DNA of 39,410 nucleotides from Clostridia bacterium (GTDB lineage Bacteria; Bacillota; Clostridia; Oscillospirales; CAG-272). The stretch spans positions 1 to 39,410 of the forward strand of contig JAFTKL010000059.1 of assembly GCA_017453285.1 (NCBI GenBank). Direction: 5' to 3'. Position numbers and translations under genes: made by a program. A model generated the notes under the pieces. It did not search any database, was not told the DNA's origin, and saw only the letters and a program-made list of their open reading frames with translations. Below, piece by piece: positions 24,001 to 31,940 of the stretch; position 1 is the first letter of the stretch, and every line of letters begins with the position of its first letter.

Positions 24001-25797
24001 ATGTTTAAAAGATTTTTAGCTGAGCATTCGTTTGATGAATACAAGCTCGATACTAAAATGTTCCCGACCGTCAGCGACCGCAAGTTTTGGGAGGATTTTG
24101 CAGAGGGCGGCTACGTAGCGAGAGCGGAGAGCTTTATAGATTACAATTGGCCTATAACGCCGGCATCCGAGTTTATGGAGTTCGTCAGAAGCGGAAGCCG
24201 CAGAAGCGAGAAACCGGGTGCGGAGCGCCGAGATCGCCTGCTTACATTTGCACTTGCAGAGCTTGTCGAGAACAAGGGGCGATTTTTGCCGCAGATAGTC
24301 AACGGACTTCTTGCCATCTGCGAGGAGACCTCTTGGGCGTGCTGTGCGCATTGGGAGGATGAGATACCGCGCAATCTTCACGACGTAAGAAAGCCTTACA
24401 TCGATCTGCGCGCAGGCGAGACGGCAGAAAAGCTCGTGCTGATAATCACGCTGCTTCGCGAGCCGCTCGAAGAATATTGCCCCGAGATCATCGAGCGCGT
24501 CAAGTACGAGCTTGAGATACGCATAAAAGAGACATATCTTACACACACGAATTATTGGTGGATGGGATACGGCGAGCGAGTTCCGAACAATTGGAATCCT
24601 TGGATAATCTCGAACGTAATGACGGTATTTCTGCTTTTCGAAGAGGATAAGCAGAGACTGCATCGCGCGCTGGAGAAGATGTTTGTTGAGCTGCAAAATT
24701 ACTGCGATGGAATGCCCGACGACGGCGGATGCGACGAAGGTCCTAACTATTGGGACCGCGCGGGCGCGTCGCTCTTTGAGTGCGTGTATCTTATCAAGCA
24801 GGCGAGCGGCGGTGCGATAGATCTGTTTGACGACGAGAAATTTGCTAAAATAGGCGCGTATCCCAAGATGGTCCACGTTTACAAGGACTATTTTGCGAGC
24901 ATCGCGGACGCGCATTACGTAGGTCTTGCGGGCATTATGATAATGGACTTTGCATACGCGAGCGAGACAAAGCAAAATGATTTGATGAATTTCTGCGCGG
25001 CGGTCTATCAGCAGAGAACGGGTGAGGTCAATCCTTACCACAGCGGCAATATGCGCCGTCTGTTCTATCACCTTGAATTCTTCGATAAACTCAAGAATTA
25101 CGAGGTTACTATGCCGATGCACGATAAGCTCGAATTTCTTCCCGAACTTCAGCTTGCAGGTCTGCGTCAGGGTGAATGGCTCATCTTTGCCAAGGGCGGA
25201 CACAACGACGAGAGCCACAACCATAACGATATAGGAAGCTTTTGCTTCCACGAGCGCGAGATCCCCGTGCTTGCCGATCTCGGCATAGGCGTTTACACCC
25301 GATTTACTTTCTCGGATCAGAGATACGAGATGGTCGAAGAGGTAAAGGCGAAGAACCATAGCATCCCCGTCTTTGACGGAGTGACACAGCAGTACGGCAG
25401 AAACTACCGCGCGGATAGCTTTGAGGCGAGTGAGGACGAGATAAAGATATCCTTCGCATCGGCATACCCGAAAGAAGCAGGGCTCATCTCACTCGAGCGC
25501 AGACTTTCGTTTGTCGAGAACGGAATGAAGTGCGTCGACAGCTTTGAGCGCGAGAGCGGTGCTGACGGTAAAGTCAGCGAGGTGTTTATCAGTGTTCTGC
25601 CCGTCGAGATCAAAGACGGCGCGGCGATCATCGGCGGCAGATACCGCCTTTGCGCGAACGTCGGCGCGATAAGCTGTGAATACAAGGAATTCAACGACTC
25701 GCATCTTGAAAGAGAGTGGAAGACAAAGGGCTACACGCGTATATGCGTTGATGCAGAGGGCGTTGGCGAGATCGAGATAAAACTTGAGATAATTTAA
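24001..25797 (+). CDS. Heparinase II/III-like lyase, cytoplasmic
   Basis: A 598-residue protein with an alpha/alpha-toroid N-terminal part (about 1-370, for example NNWNPWIISNVMTVFLLF and DDGGCDEGPNYWDRAGAS) and a beta-sheet C-terminal part. The heparinase II/III signature is FAKGGHNDESHNHNDIGSF, near residue 405, with the histidines and asparagines used in metal binding or catalysis. Related enzymes (PL12, PL15, PL21) cleave uronic-acid-containing polysaccharides by beta-elimination, or short oligosaccharides inside the cell. There is no signal peptide, so a small imported substrate is likely. It starts 12 bases after the OYE gene with GGGGGA upstream. Confidence 0.86.
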   Translation: MFKRFLAEHSFDEYKLDTKMFPTVSDRKFWEDFAEGGYVARAESFIDYNWPITPASEFMEFVRSGSRRSEKPGAERRDRLLTFALAELVENKGRFLPQIVNGLLAICEETSWACCAHWEDEIPRNLHDVRKPYIDLRAGETAEKLVLIITLLREPLEEYCPEIIERVKYELEIRIKETYLTHTNYWWMGYGERVPNNWNPWIISNVMTVFLLFEEDKQRLHRALEKMFVELQNYCDGMPDDGGCDEGPNYWDRAGASLFECVYLIKQASGGAIDLFDDEKFAKIGAYPKMVHVYKDYFASIADAHYVGLAGIMIMDFAYASETKQNDLMNFCAAVYQQRTGEVNPYHSGNMRRLFYHLEFFDKLKNYEVTMPMHDKLEFLPELQLAGLRQGEWLIFAKGGHNDESHNHNDIGSFCFHEREIPVLADLGIGVYTRFTFSDQRYEMVEEVKAKNHSIPVFDGVTQQYGRNYRADSFEASEDEIKISFASAYPKEAGLISLERRLSFVENGMKCVDSFERESGADGKVSEVFISVLPVEIKDGAAIIGGRYRLCANVGAISCEYKEFNDSHLEREWKTKGYTRICVDAEGVGEIEIKLEII

Positions 25798-25807
25798 GGA
25801 GAAGAAT

Positions 25808-26539
25808 ATGAAGATAGCAATAGTTACGGGAGTTGTGGGCGGCATCGGCAAGGCGAGTGCGATCCTGCTCGCAAAAAACGGATATAAGATAGTTGGAATG
25901 GACGTGGTCACGTCGCCCGATCTTTCGGATTTTGATGGATTTGACGTTGAATATATCTCGGGTGATCTTTCGTCCTCGGCTGACAGAAAGAAGTTGCTCG
26001 ACGCGGCACTTGCGTGCGGCGAGATCAGCGCGCTTGTCAACGTTGCGGGAGTTGCACCCAAGGTGCGCCGTGATATTCTCGAGATGACCGAGGAGAGCTA
26101 TGATTTCGTTATGGGCATCAACGCAAAGGGAACGCTCTTCCTTACGCAAGAGGTCGCAAACGCGATGGTGGCGCAGAAGAGCGGCGGAAGTATAGTTAAT
26201 ATCTCGTCCTGCTCGGCTTACACAAGCTCGACGAGCCGCGGAGAGTACTGTATCTCCAAGGCATCTGTCAGCATGATCACGATGCTCTTTGCCGACAGAC
26301 TCGCAAGCGAGGGCATCACAGTAAACGAGATCTGCCCCGGTATTATTGCCACGGGAATGACCGAGAAGGTCAAGGAAAAGTACGATAAGCTCATCGGCGA
26401 CGGACTCGTGCCGCTCGGAAGATGGGGACAGCCCGAGGATATCGCAAAGGCAGTGCTTGCGCTCTGCGACGGCACTTTCGGATACACGACGGGACATTCC
26501 TTTATCGTTGACGGAGGAATGCATATAAGAAAGCTATGA
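25808..26539 (+). CDS. SDR family oxidoreductase
   Basis: A 243-residue short-chain dehydrogenase. The cofactor loop TGVVGGIG lies at residues 7-14. Then come NVAGVAP, the catalytic Ser in NISSCSAYTS, and the YxxxK pair in EYCISKAS. The C-terminal HSFIVDGGMHIRKL is typical of classical SDRs resembling 3-oxoacyl-ACP reductases and sugar or sterol dehydrogenases. Asp32 (VGMDVV) favours NAD over NADP. It starts 10 bases after the lyase gene with AGGAGAAG ahead, and its stop overlaps the next ATG by four bases (ATGA). The substrate is probably an alcohol/ketone intermediate of the operon pathway. Confidence 0.93.
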   Translation: MKIAIVTGVVGGIGKASAILLAKNGYKIVGMDVVTSPDLSDFDGFDVEYISGDLSSSADRKKLLDAALACGEISALVNVAGVAPKVRRDILEMTEESYDFVMGINAKGTLFLTQEVANAMVAQKSGGSIVNISSCSAYTSSTSRGEYCISKASVSMITMLFADRLASEGITVNEICPGIIATGMTEKVKEKYDKLIGDGLVPLGRWGQPEDIAKAVLALCDGTFGYTTGHSFIVDGGMHIRKL

Positions 26540-28320
26540 GAAATTATTATAATACCATCATAATCGGAACGGGATGCGCGGGCTATTGCGCCGCAGACCG
26601 ACTTTACACTTTCGGTGTGCGCGATATCGCGATAGTCACCGAGGGCAGATATATGGGAACCTCGCGCAATACGGGTAGCGACAAGCAGACCTACTATAAA
26701 CTCTCGCTCTGCGGCTCTGACGGCGACAGCGTGCGCGAGATGGCGGACACGCTCTATTCGGGCGGCGGAGTTATGGGCGAGCACGCGCTCTGCGAGGCAG
26801 CGTATTCAACGCGTTGCTTTATGCACCTTTGCGAGCTCGGAGTTCCGTTCCCGACAAACGAATACGGCGAGTATGCGGGATACAAGACCGACCACGATCC
26901 GAGAAGCCGTGCGACATCCTGCGGACCTCTCACCTCGAAGTATATGACCGAGGCACTCGAGAGATCGGTAATGGAGAAGGGAATTGAGATCATAGATTTT
27001 GCGCGCGTGGTAAAGATAATTACCGACGGCAACAAAGTGAGCGGTATTGCTACCGTAAATACCGTAACGGGAGAGACTGCCGTTATCGCTTGCTCGAACG
27101 TGATCCTGGCGACCGGCGGACCTGCGGGCATCTACAAGAATACGGTCTACCCCGAGAGTCAGCACGGCGCGACCGGACTTGCGATCGACGCGGGCGCGGC
27201 GCTCTCAAATATGGATCAGTGGCAGTACGGAATTGCAAGCACCAAGTTCCGCTGGAATTTGTCGGGTACTTATCAGCAGGTCATACCGAGATATATCTCG
27301 GTCGACGAGAACGGAGAAGAGAGCGAATTCCTCTACGAAGAGCTTGGTAAGGAGGCTTACGGCGCGGTGTTCCTCAAGGGATATCAATGGCCGTTTGATA
27401 CGCGTAAGACCGACGGGTCGTCACGCGTAGACCTTATCGTCGCAAAGCAGATCAAGGAGGGCAAGCGCGTTTATCTCGACTTTACTCAAAATCCCACAGG
27501 GCTTGAGTTAGAGAGACTTCCCGAAGAGGCGCACAGCTATCTTGAACGCTCGGGCGCACTATTCGGAACACCTATAGAAAGACTTGACAAGATGAACAGA
27601 GGCGCGATAGAGCTTTACGCGTCGCACGGAATTGACCTCTGGCACGAGCCGCTTGAGATCGCGGTCTGCGCTCAGCACTGCAACGGCGGCGTTGCTGTAG
27701 ATGCGCATTGGCAGAGCGAGGTAGAGGGACTCTACGTCGTAGGCGAGGCGGCAGGCACGTTCGGTGTCTACAGACCGGGCGGCAGTGCGCTCAACTCCAC
27801 GCAGGTCGGCGCGCTCCGTGCCGCAGAGCATATAGCTAAGAAAAAATGCGGATGCACCGCGGCTCCAAGCTATGACGCGCCCACGCTTAGCTTTGGTGAG
27901 TCGAACGTAAAGGCTATACTTTGCGAGCTTCAGTCCGAGATGAGCCGCGTTGCAGATTTCGCAAGAAGCAGCACGGGAATGGAAGCTCTGCTTGCGCGCG
28001 TTAAGGAGCTGAAGGAGAGCTTCTTTGAAACAGTTCGCATATCTGATGCGAGCGAGAGCGCAGAGCTTTTCAAGCTTTACGATACAGTACTGACACAGAT
28101 ATCCACGCTCAGCGCGATGCTGCTTTCCGCAAAGGCGATCGGCACGCACGGCGCGGCTATCGTAGACGGAATAGCATCTACCGAGGGCAAGACGAGAGAG
28201 AGCAGAACTGTCACTCACGGCGAGCTCTCAAGCATTGAGCCGATCTCACCGATGCCCGATCCGGAGCTTTGGTTCGAGACTCTGCTCAGAAGACAAAAGG
28301 AGGCACTTGATGGCAAATAA
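26536..28320 (+). CDS. FAD-binding flavoprotein, fumarate reductase/aspartate oxidase type
   Basis: A 594-residue flavoprotein. The dinucleotide-binding loop GTGCAG is at residues 11-16, followed by TSRNTGSDKQTYY. The second FAD contact is VILATGGPAGIY, and the C-terminal part has CNGGVAVDAHWQSEVEGLYVVGEAAGTFGVYRPGGSALNSTQVGALRAAEHI, the FrdA/SdhA/NadB pattern (the quoted parts are separate contacts). A helical C-terminal domain follows from about residue 455. It is probably cytoplasmic since there is no Tat signal or heme domain. It overlaps the SDR gene by four bases and the dehydrogenase gene by 11. It could oxidise or reduce a C-C bond of the pathway intermediate and might exchange electrons with the OYE-type protein. 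Confidence 0.9.
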   Translation: MRNYYNTIIIGTGCAGYCAADRLYTFGVRDIAIVTEGRYMGTSRNTGSDKQTYYKLSLCGSDGDSVREMADTLYSGGGVMGEHALCEAAYSTRCFMHLCELGVPFPTNEYGEYAGYKTDHDPRSRATSCGPLTSKYMTEALERSVMEKGIEIIDFARVVKIITDGNKVSGIATVNTVTGETAVIACSNVILATGGPAGIYKNTVYPESQHGATGLAIDAGAALSNMDQWQYGIASTKFRWNLSGTYQQVIPRYISVDENGEESEFLYEELGKEAYGAVFLKGYQWPFDTRKTDGSSRVDLIVAKQIKEGKRVYLDFTQNPTGLELERLPEEAHSYLERSGALFGTPIERLDKMNRGAIELYASHGIDLWHEPLEIAVCAQHCNGGVAVDAHWQSEVEGLYVVGEAAGTFGVYRPGGSALNSTQVGALRAAEHIAKKKCGCTAAPSYDAPTLSFGESNVKAILCELQSEMSRVADFARSSTGMEALLARVKELKESFFETVRISDASESAELFKLYDTVLTQISTLSAMLLSAKAIGTHGAAIVDGIASTEGKTRESRTVTHGELSSIEPISPMPDPELWFETLLRRQKEALDGK

Positions 28321-29317
28321 GGCAATATTTTTGTGTAACGACGCATCGGTAATAGCAAGAGTGTACGACGCACAGACTCGCGCGGCTATTTCCTCGCTTT
28401 GCGAGCTTGACGAGACGGTTTACAGCAAAGCGGACGTTTTGGCGGACCCCACGCGATTTTCCGACGTCGAGATAGCGTTCTCGAGCTGGCAGATGCCGGT
28501 GTTCACCGAAGAGGAGATCAAAGCTTGCTTCCCCTCGCTCAAATGCGTGTTCTACGGAGCAGGCTCGGTTCAGTTCTTTGCCCGTCCTTTCCTCGCGTGC
28601 GGTGTTAAGGTGTTTTCCGCGTGGGCGGCAAACGCAGTTCCCGTAGCCGAAATGACACTTGCCCTGATAATCCTCTCAAACAAGGGCTATTTCCTCTCCT
28701 CAAGAGTTTATTCCAAGGAAGGTCGCGCGGCGGCGGACAGAGTATTCTCGCTCTGCGCGGGCAACTACGGCGAAACGGTCGGAATAATCGGCGCAGGTAT
28801 GATAGGAAAGCTGGTTATCAATATGCTTAAATCCTATAAGCTCAAGGTACTCGTTTTCGACCCATTCCTCTCAGATGAAGATGCAGACGCCCTCGGAGTA
28901 GAAAAATGCTCGCTCGAGGAGCTTTTCTCTCGCAGCTTCGTTGTTTCAAACCATCTTGCCAACAACGAGCAGACAAAGGGTATGCTCAAATACGACCTCT
29001 TTCGTCTTATGAGAAAAAATGCCGTATTTATAAATACCGGACGCGGCGCGCAGATAGTCGAGGACGACCTTGTTAGAATACTTAAGGAGAGAGCAGATCT
29101 TACAGCCCTTCTTGACGTTACCTTCCCCGAGCCGCCCGTCGACGGACACGAGTTCTATACTCTGGAGAACTGCATTATCACTCCCCATATCGCAGGCAGT
29201 GCAGGCAGCGAGGTCAGCCGTATGGGAGAATATATGCTGAGCGAGTGCTCGTCTTATCTGAGCAAAAAGCCATGCAAATACGAGGTCAGCCTTAAAATGC
29301 TTGAGACGATGGCTTAA
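28310..29317 (+). CDS. D-isomer-specific 2-hydroxyacid dehydrogenase
   Basis: A 335-residue NAD-dependent enzyme. The nucleotide-binding motif is VGIIGAGMIGKLV, near residues 163-175. The catalytic Arg (INTGRGAQIVED), Glu (FPEPPVDGHEFY) and His (ITPHIAGS) are all present. It interconverts a 2-hydroxyacid and a 2-ketoacid; the sugar-acid dehydrogenases in this family would suit lyase products. The start is ATG at 28310 with AGGAGG about 5 bases upstream, inside the end of the flavoprotein gene (11-base overlap). A degraded paralog of its 3' end lies at 30506-30727, past the inserted propeller gene. Confidence 0.93.
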   Translation: MANKAIFLCNDASVIARVYDAQTRAAISSLCELDETVYSKADVLADPTRFSDVEIAFSSWQMPVFTEEEIKACFPSLKCVFYGAGSVQFFARPFLACGVKVFSAWAANAVPVAEMTLALIILSNKGYFLSSRVYSKEGRAAADRVFSLCAGNYGETVGIIGAGMIGKLVINMLKSYKLKVLVFDPFLSDEDADALGVEKCSLEELFSRSFVVSNHLANNEQTKGMLKYDLFRLMRKNAVFINTGRGAQIVEDDLVRILKERADLTALLDVTFPEPPVDGHEFYTLENCIITPHIAGSAGSEVSRMGEYMLSECSSYLSKKPCKYEVSLKMLETMA

Positions 29318-29372
29318 ATTTATAATTATGCTTTAATAAACGCTGCACTCAATATACAGAACGGAGATCATT

Positions 29373-30485
29373 ATGGAAAATCTGGCACGACATCCTTATT
29401 TTACGGAATGGACAGATCCTTCAAGCGGTGTCAAAAGCTTTGTATTGACAAAAAAGCTTGCACCTCTTCAGCAATCCTTTTATTTTACCAACAGCAGCCT
29501 GTCGGCTGACGAAAAATATTTGTGGTTTTACGCAACCTATCCGCCCTCGCCCGTATCTACCCATATATTGGGTGTGGTGGGTATGGATCCCGAAAATCCC
29601 TTTATCCAAGTATTTCCCGAAACGGCTTTTTGGGATGCCAGCCCGTTGATAACACCCGAGGGTGACAGTGTGTATTTCTTTCAAAACAAGGGAGTATATC
29701 TCTTCCAACTTGGTGGCAACGTAGAAAAAATCTGTGAACTTGACGATGAATACATAGACGGACGCTATCTGTTTCGAGGTGCCACTCATTTAACTTTATC
29801 TGCCGACGGAAAATATTTGCTGATAGACGGACAGGTGGGTAACCGGTGGTTTGTCTCTGTAGGAGACCTTGAAACGGGAAAGGTAGAAGTTATAAACGAG
29901 TTCCCGCGTATGTACAACCACGCTCAGTTTTCACCTACCAACCCAAAGCTTTTTAGTATGGCACAGGATTGGTGGACTGATCCCATCACCGGACGGCGCG
30001 GCTCCTTTGATCAGCGCATTTGGGTTATGGATACGGAAAAAACCTTTTGCTATCCCATTATGCCCAAGGAGTGGGTAGGTCACGGAAGTGACCCCTGTCA
30101 CGAATGGTGGAGTAGGGACGGAAAGCTTTGCTGGACAGATTATAATAAAGGGGCATTCCAATTTGATGTAGAAACCGAAGAAAAATTACACGTCTGGAAG
30201 CGTCCTCTTTGTCATACTCATTGCGATAGCACCCGCAGATTTTGGTGCGCAGATCAGTCTCCTTATAAGTGGGCAAAAGAGCCTTGTCAGGTATTATTTT
30301 ACGATGCAAAAACCGAAAAGGAAACGGTAATCGCATCAGGCTTACCGTTGCCTCCGTGGTCTCGCAGCGCATATCATATCGACCCTCACCCACAATTTTC
30401 GCCTACCGACCGTTACGTGGTTTATACGACTACGGTGCTCGCAGACGTTACGTTGGCGCTTTGTCCTGTAAGACAGCTTAAGTAA
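29373..30485 (+). CDS. Oligogalacturonate lyase-like beta-propeller protein (PL22-like)
   Basis: A 370-residue propeller protein without a signal peptide. Repeated blade motifs such as LSADEKYLWFYATYP, LSADGKYLLIDG, FSPTNPKLFSMAQD and HPQFSPTDRYVVYTT are seen. Histidines in YNHAQF, GHGSDPCHEWW, HTHCDST and HIDPHPQF fit the metal-binding histidines and glutamine of PL22 oligogalacturonate lyases, which split unsaturated galacturonate from short pectin pieces inside the cell. Codon use differs from the operon upstream: GAA is favoured for Glu, and Leu is often TTG/TTA, against GAG and CTT/CTC in neighbours. GGAGATC lies before the ATG. Probably acquired separately; a TolB-like non-enzymatic propeller is the main alternative. 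Confidence 0.8.
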   Translation: MENLARHPYFTEWTDPSSGVKSFVLTKKLAPLQQSFYFTNSSLSADEKYLWFYATYPPSPVSTHILGVVGMDPENPFIQVFPETAFWDASPLITPEGDSVYFFQNKGVYLFQLGGNVEKICELDDEYIDGRYLFRGATHLTLSADGKYLLIDGQVGNRWFVSVGDLETGKVEVINEFPRMYNHAQFSPTNPKLFSMAQDWWTDPITGRRGSFDQRIWVMDTEKTFCYPIMPKEWVGHGSDPCHEWWSRDGKLCWTDYNKGAFQFDVETEEKLHVWKRPLCHTHCDSTRRFWCADQSPYKWAKEPCQVLFYDAKTEKETVIASGLPLPPWSRSAYHIDPHPQFSPTDRYVVYTTTVLADVTLALCPVRQLK

Positions 30486-30505
30486 CAGTCAGCTTTCGCA
30501 AATAT

Positions 30506-30727
30506 CAGATCTGCCGTCCTGCTTTACGTAAGTATCCCGAGCCGCCCGTGAAGGATCATCCTTTCTATACTCTGCCTAACTGCATCCTCACCCCCCACAT
30601 CGCAGTAAGCGCAGGGCAGGAGGTTCGCAGAATGGGCGCATATATGGCGCGCGAGCTCGAATGTTACCTCAAGGGAGATAAATGCGCTTACGAGGTAAGC
30701 CTTGAGATGCTCAAGACGATGGCGTGA
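30506..30727 (+). pseudogene. 3' remnant of a second D-2-hydroxyacid dehydrogenase gene
   Basis: From 30533 to the TGA at 30725-30727 the frame reads YPEPPVKDHPFYTLPNC, then LTPHIAVSAGQEV, and ends YEVSLEMLKTMA. This is the same C-terminus as the intact dehydrogenase (FPEPPVDGHEFYTLENC, ITPHIAGS, YEVSLKMLETMA). Nucleotide similarity continues upstream to CAGATCT at about 30506, but in another frame, so a small deletion or insertion lies near 30530. There is no start codon or ribosome site. The remaining 5' three quarters is missing; the propeller gene occupies its place. Confidence 0.85.
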
Positions 30728-30740
30728 GTGAATACTAATA

Positions 30741-30788
30741 ACCCCCGATACTGACCGATCGGTCAATATCGGGGGTGTTTTTTTGAAA
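30741..30788 (+). terminator. Intrinsic terminator of the oxidoreductase/lyase operon
   Basis: ACCCCCGATA (30741-30750) pairs with TATCGGGGGT (30767-30776), extended inward by TGACC/GGTCA. A GTTTTTTTT tract follows. It is the first strong terminator after the AraC-controlled operon. Confidence 0.93.
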
Positions 30789-30843
30789 TTTACACAAAAT
30801 TTTGAAAAAATATGATATAATTATAAAAAATCTCAAAAAAGTT

Positions 30844-30873
30844 TGTAAGATTTTCTTTTCTTCAGAGTCTTAT
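30844..30873 (+). promoter_or_regulatory. Possible ECF-type promoter ahead of the sigma gene
   Basis: TGTAAG (30844-30849) and GTCTTAT (30867-30873) are spaced like ECF promoters of the TGTAAC / CGTCT type. Transcription would begin almost at the ribosome site (30879-30888). It suggests autoregulation, but the match is partial. Confidence 0.35.
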
Positions 30874-30892
30874 AGGTGAAGGAGGTGATAGA

Positions 30893-31396
30893 GTGACGGA
30901 TTTTGAGAAGCTATACAGCAGATATTTCAACGACGTTTATCTGTATATTCTGCGGCTTTCGGGCAACGAGCATATTGCAGAAGAGATCACGAGCGACACG
31001 TTTTTCAAAGCGATGAATTCAATAGACAGCTTTCGCGGCGACTGCGACGTGCGCGTCTGGCTCTGCCAGATAGCGAAGAATTGCTATTACACCTACATAA
31101 AAAAGAGCAATCGCACCGAGCAGGCAGACGATGACGAGCTCTCATCGGTTGCCGATCTTGCCCCAAGCGTTGCTGAAGAGTACATTCGCAGAGAAGAGAA
31201 CGAGCGGATACAGAGGATACTGCACAGCGTCGAAGAGCCCTATAAAGAGGTCTTTATGTGGCGCGTATACGCAGATCTCAGCTTCAAGCAGATAGCGGGG
31301 ATATTCGGAAAGACTGAAAATTGGGCATGCGTCACCTATCACCGAGCCCGAAAAAAGATTATTGATGGATTGGAGGAAGAAAAACATGAAAACTGA
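30893..31396 (+). CDS. ECF-type RNA polymerase sigma factor
   Basis: A 167-residue sigma-70 family factor with only regions 2 and 4. Region 2 is FEKLYSRYFNDVYLYILRLSGNEHIAEEITSDTF followed by FRGDCDVRVWLCQIAKN, and region 4 is EPYKEVFMWRVYADLSFKQIAGIFGKTENWACVTYHRARKKI (each given here as two short parts of the domain). The start is GTG at 30893, set by the ideal AAGGAGGTGA at 30879-30888. Its end overlaps the next gene by 11 bases; that gene encodes the likely anti-sigma factor, so the pair probably forms a signal-responsive switch. Confidence 0.93.
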   Translation: MTDFEKLYSRYFNDVYLYILRLSGNEHIAEEITSDTFFKAMNSIDSFRGDCDVRVWLCQIAKNCYYTYIKKSNRTEQADDDELSSVADLAPSVAEEYIRREENERIQRILHSVEEPYKEVFMWRVYADLSFKQIAGIFGKTENWACVTYHRARKKIIDGLEEEKHEN

Positions 31397-31940
31397 TTGC
31401 AGCATAGTCAAAGATCTACTGCCGCTTTACGTGGAAAATATGGTGAGTGCGGACACGGCGAAGTACATAGAGGCGCACCTGCAGGAATGCGACGGGTGCC
31501 GCTCCGAGCTTGAGCTCCTGAAGGGCGGCGAGGAGCTCACAAGCACACAGAGCGCACCCGCGCCCCAGCCTGACAGTGCGAAACCGTTCAAGAAAATAAT
31601 GAAGAAGATGAACAGAAAGTTCTATTCTCTTGCGTATTCGCTAATAATTTTCTTTATATTCCTTGGCTTTGGCTGGACGGGCGGCGAAAATCTGATGTAT
31701 AACAGTCTTATTATGCCTATCGTCGGCGTGTTTGGATACTGCGTATTCAATTGGAAGGCGATATACAAGGTTCCGCTCTTACTGCTTGCTATCGACAGCT
31801 TTGTGTGCTTATTTGGCTTTGTTGAGCTTGACATTTATTCATTGATCATGTGGACTGCGATGTACAGTCTGTTCGTAGGCGTGGGAATTGCGATAGCGTT
31901 TTTGTTGCACTACGCATTCAGAAAGGAGAAAGACAGATGA
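31386..31940 (+). CDS. Anti-sigma factor with ZAS zinc finger and membrane segments
   Basis: A 184-residue membrane protein. The N-terminus is a zinc anti-sigma domain: Cys5, then His31-x3-Cys35-x2-Cys38 in AHLQECDGC. A proline/alanine linker follows (STQSAPAPQPDSAKP), then four hydrophobic segments between about residues 78 and 178. It would hold the ECF sigma factor at the membrane until a signal frees it. The start is ATG at 31386, with GGAGGAAG at 31372-31379, overlapping the sigma gene. The stop overlaps the next start (ATGA). Confidence 0.9.
   Translation: MKTDCSIVKDLLPLYVENMVSADTAKYIEAHLQECDGCRSELELLKGGEELTSTQSAPAPQPDSAKPFKKIMKKMNRKFYSLAYSLIIFFIFLGFGWTGGENLMYNSLIMPIVGVFGYCVFNWKAIYKVPLLLLAIDSFVCLFGFVELDIYSLIMWTAMYSLFVGVGIAIAFLLHYAFRKEKDR

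Noticed and set aside
24016..25359. 447-codon open frame on the minus strand opposite the heparinase-like gene
   Set aside because: The composition (many Leu/Val/Arg/His) is that of an antisense shadow. The plus-strand gene has a clear family match and operon context.
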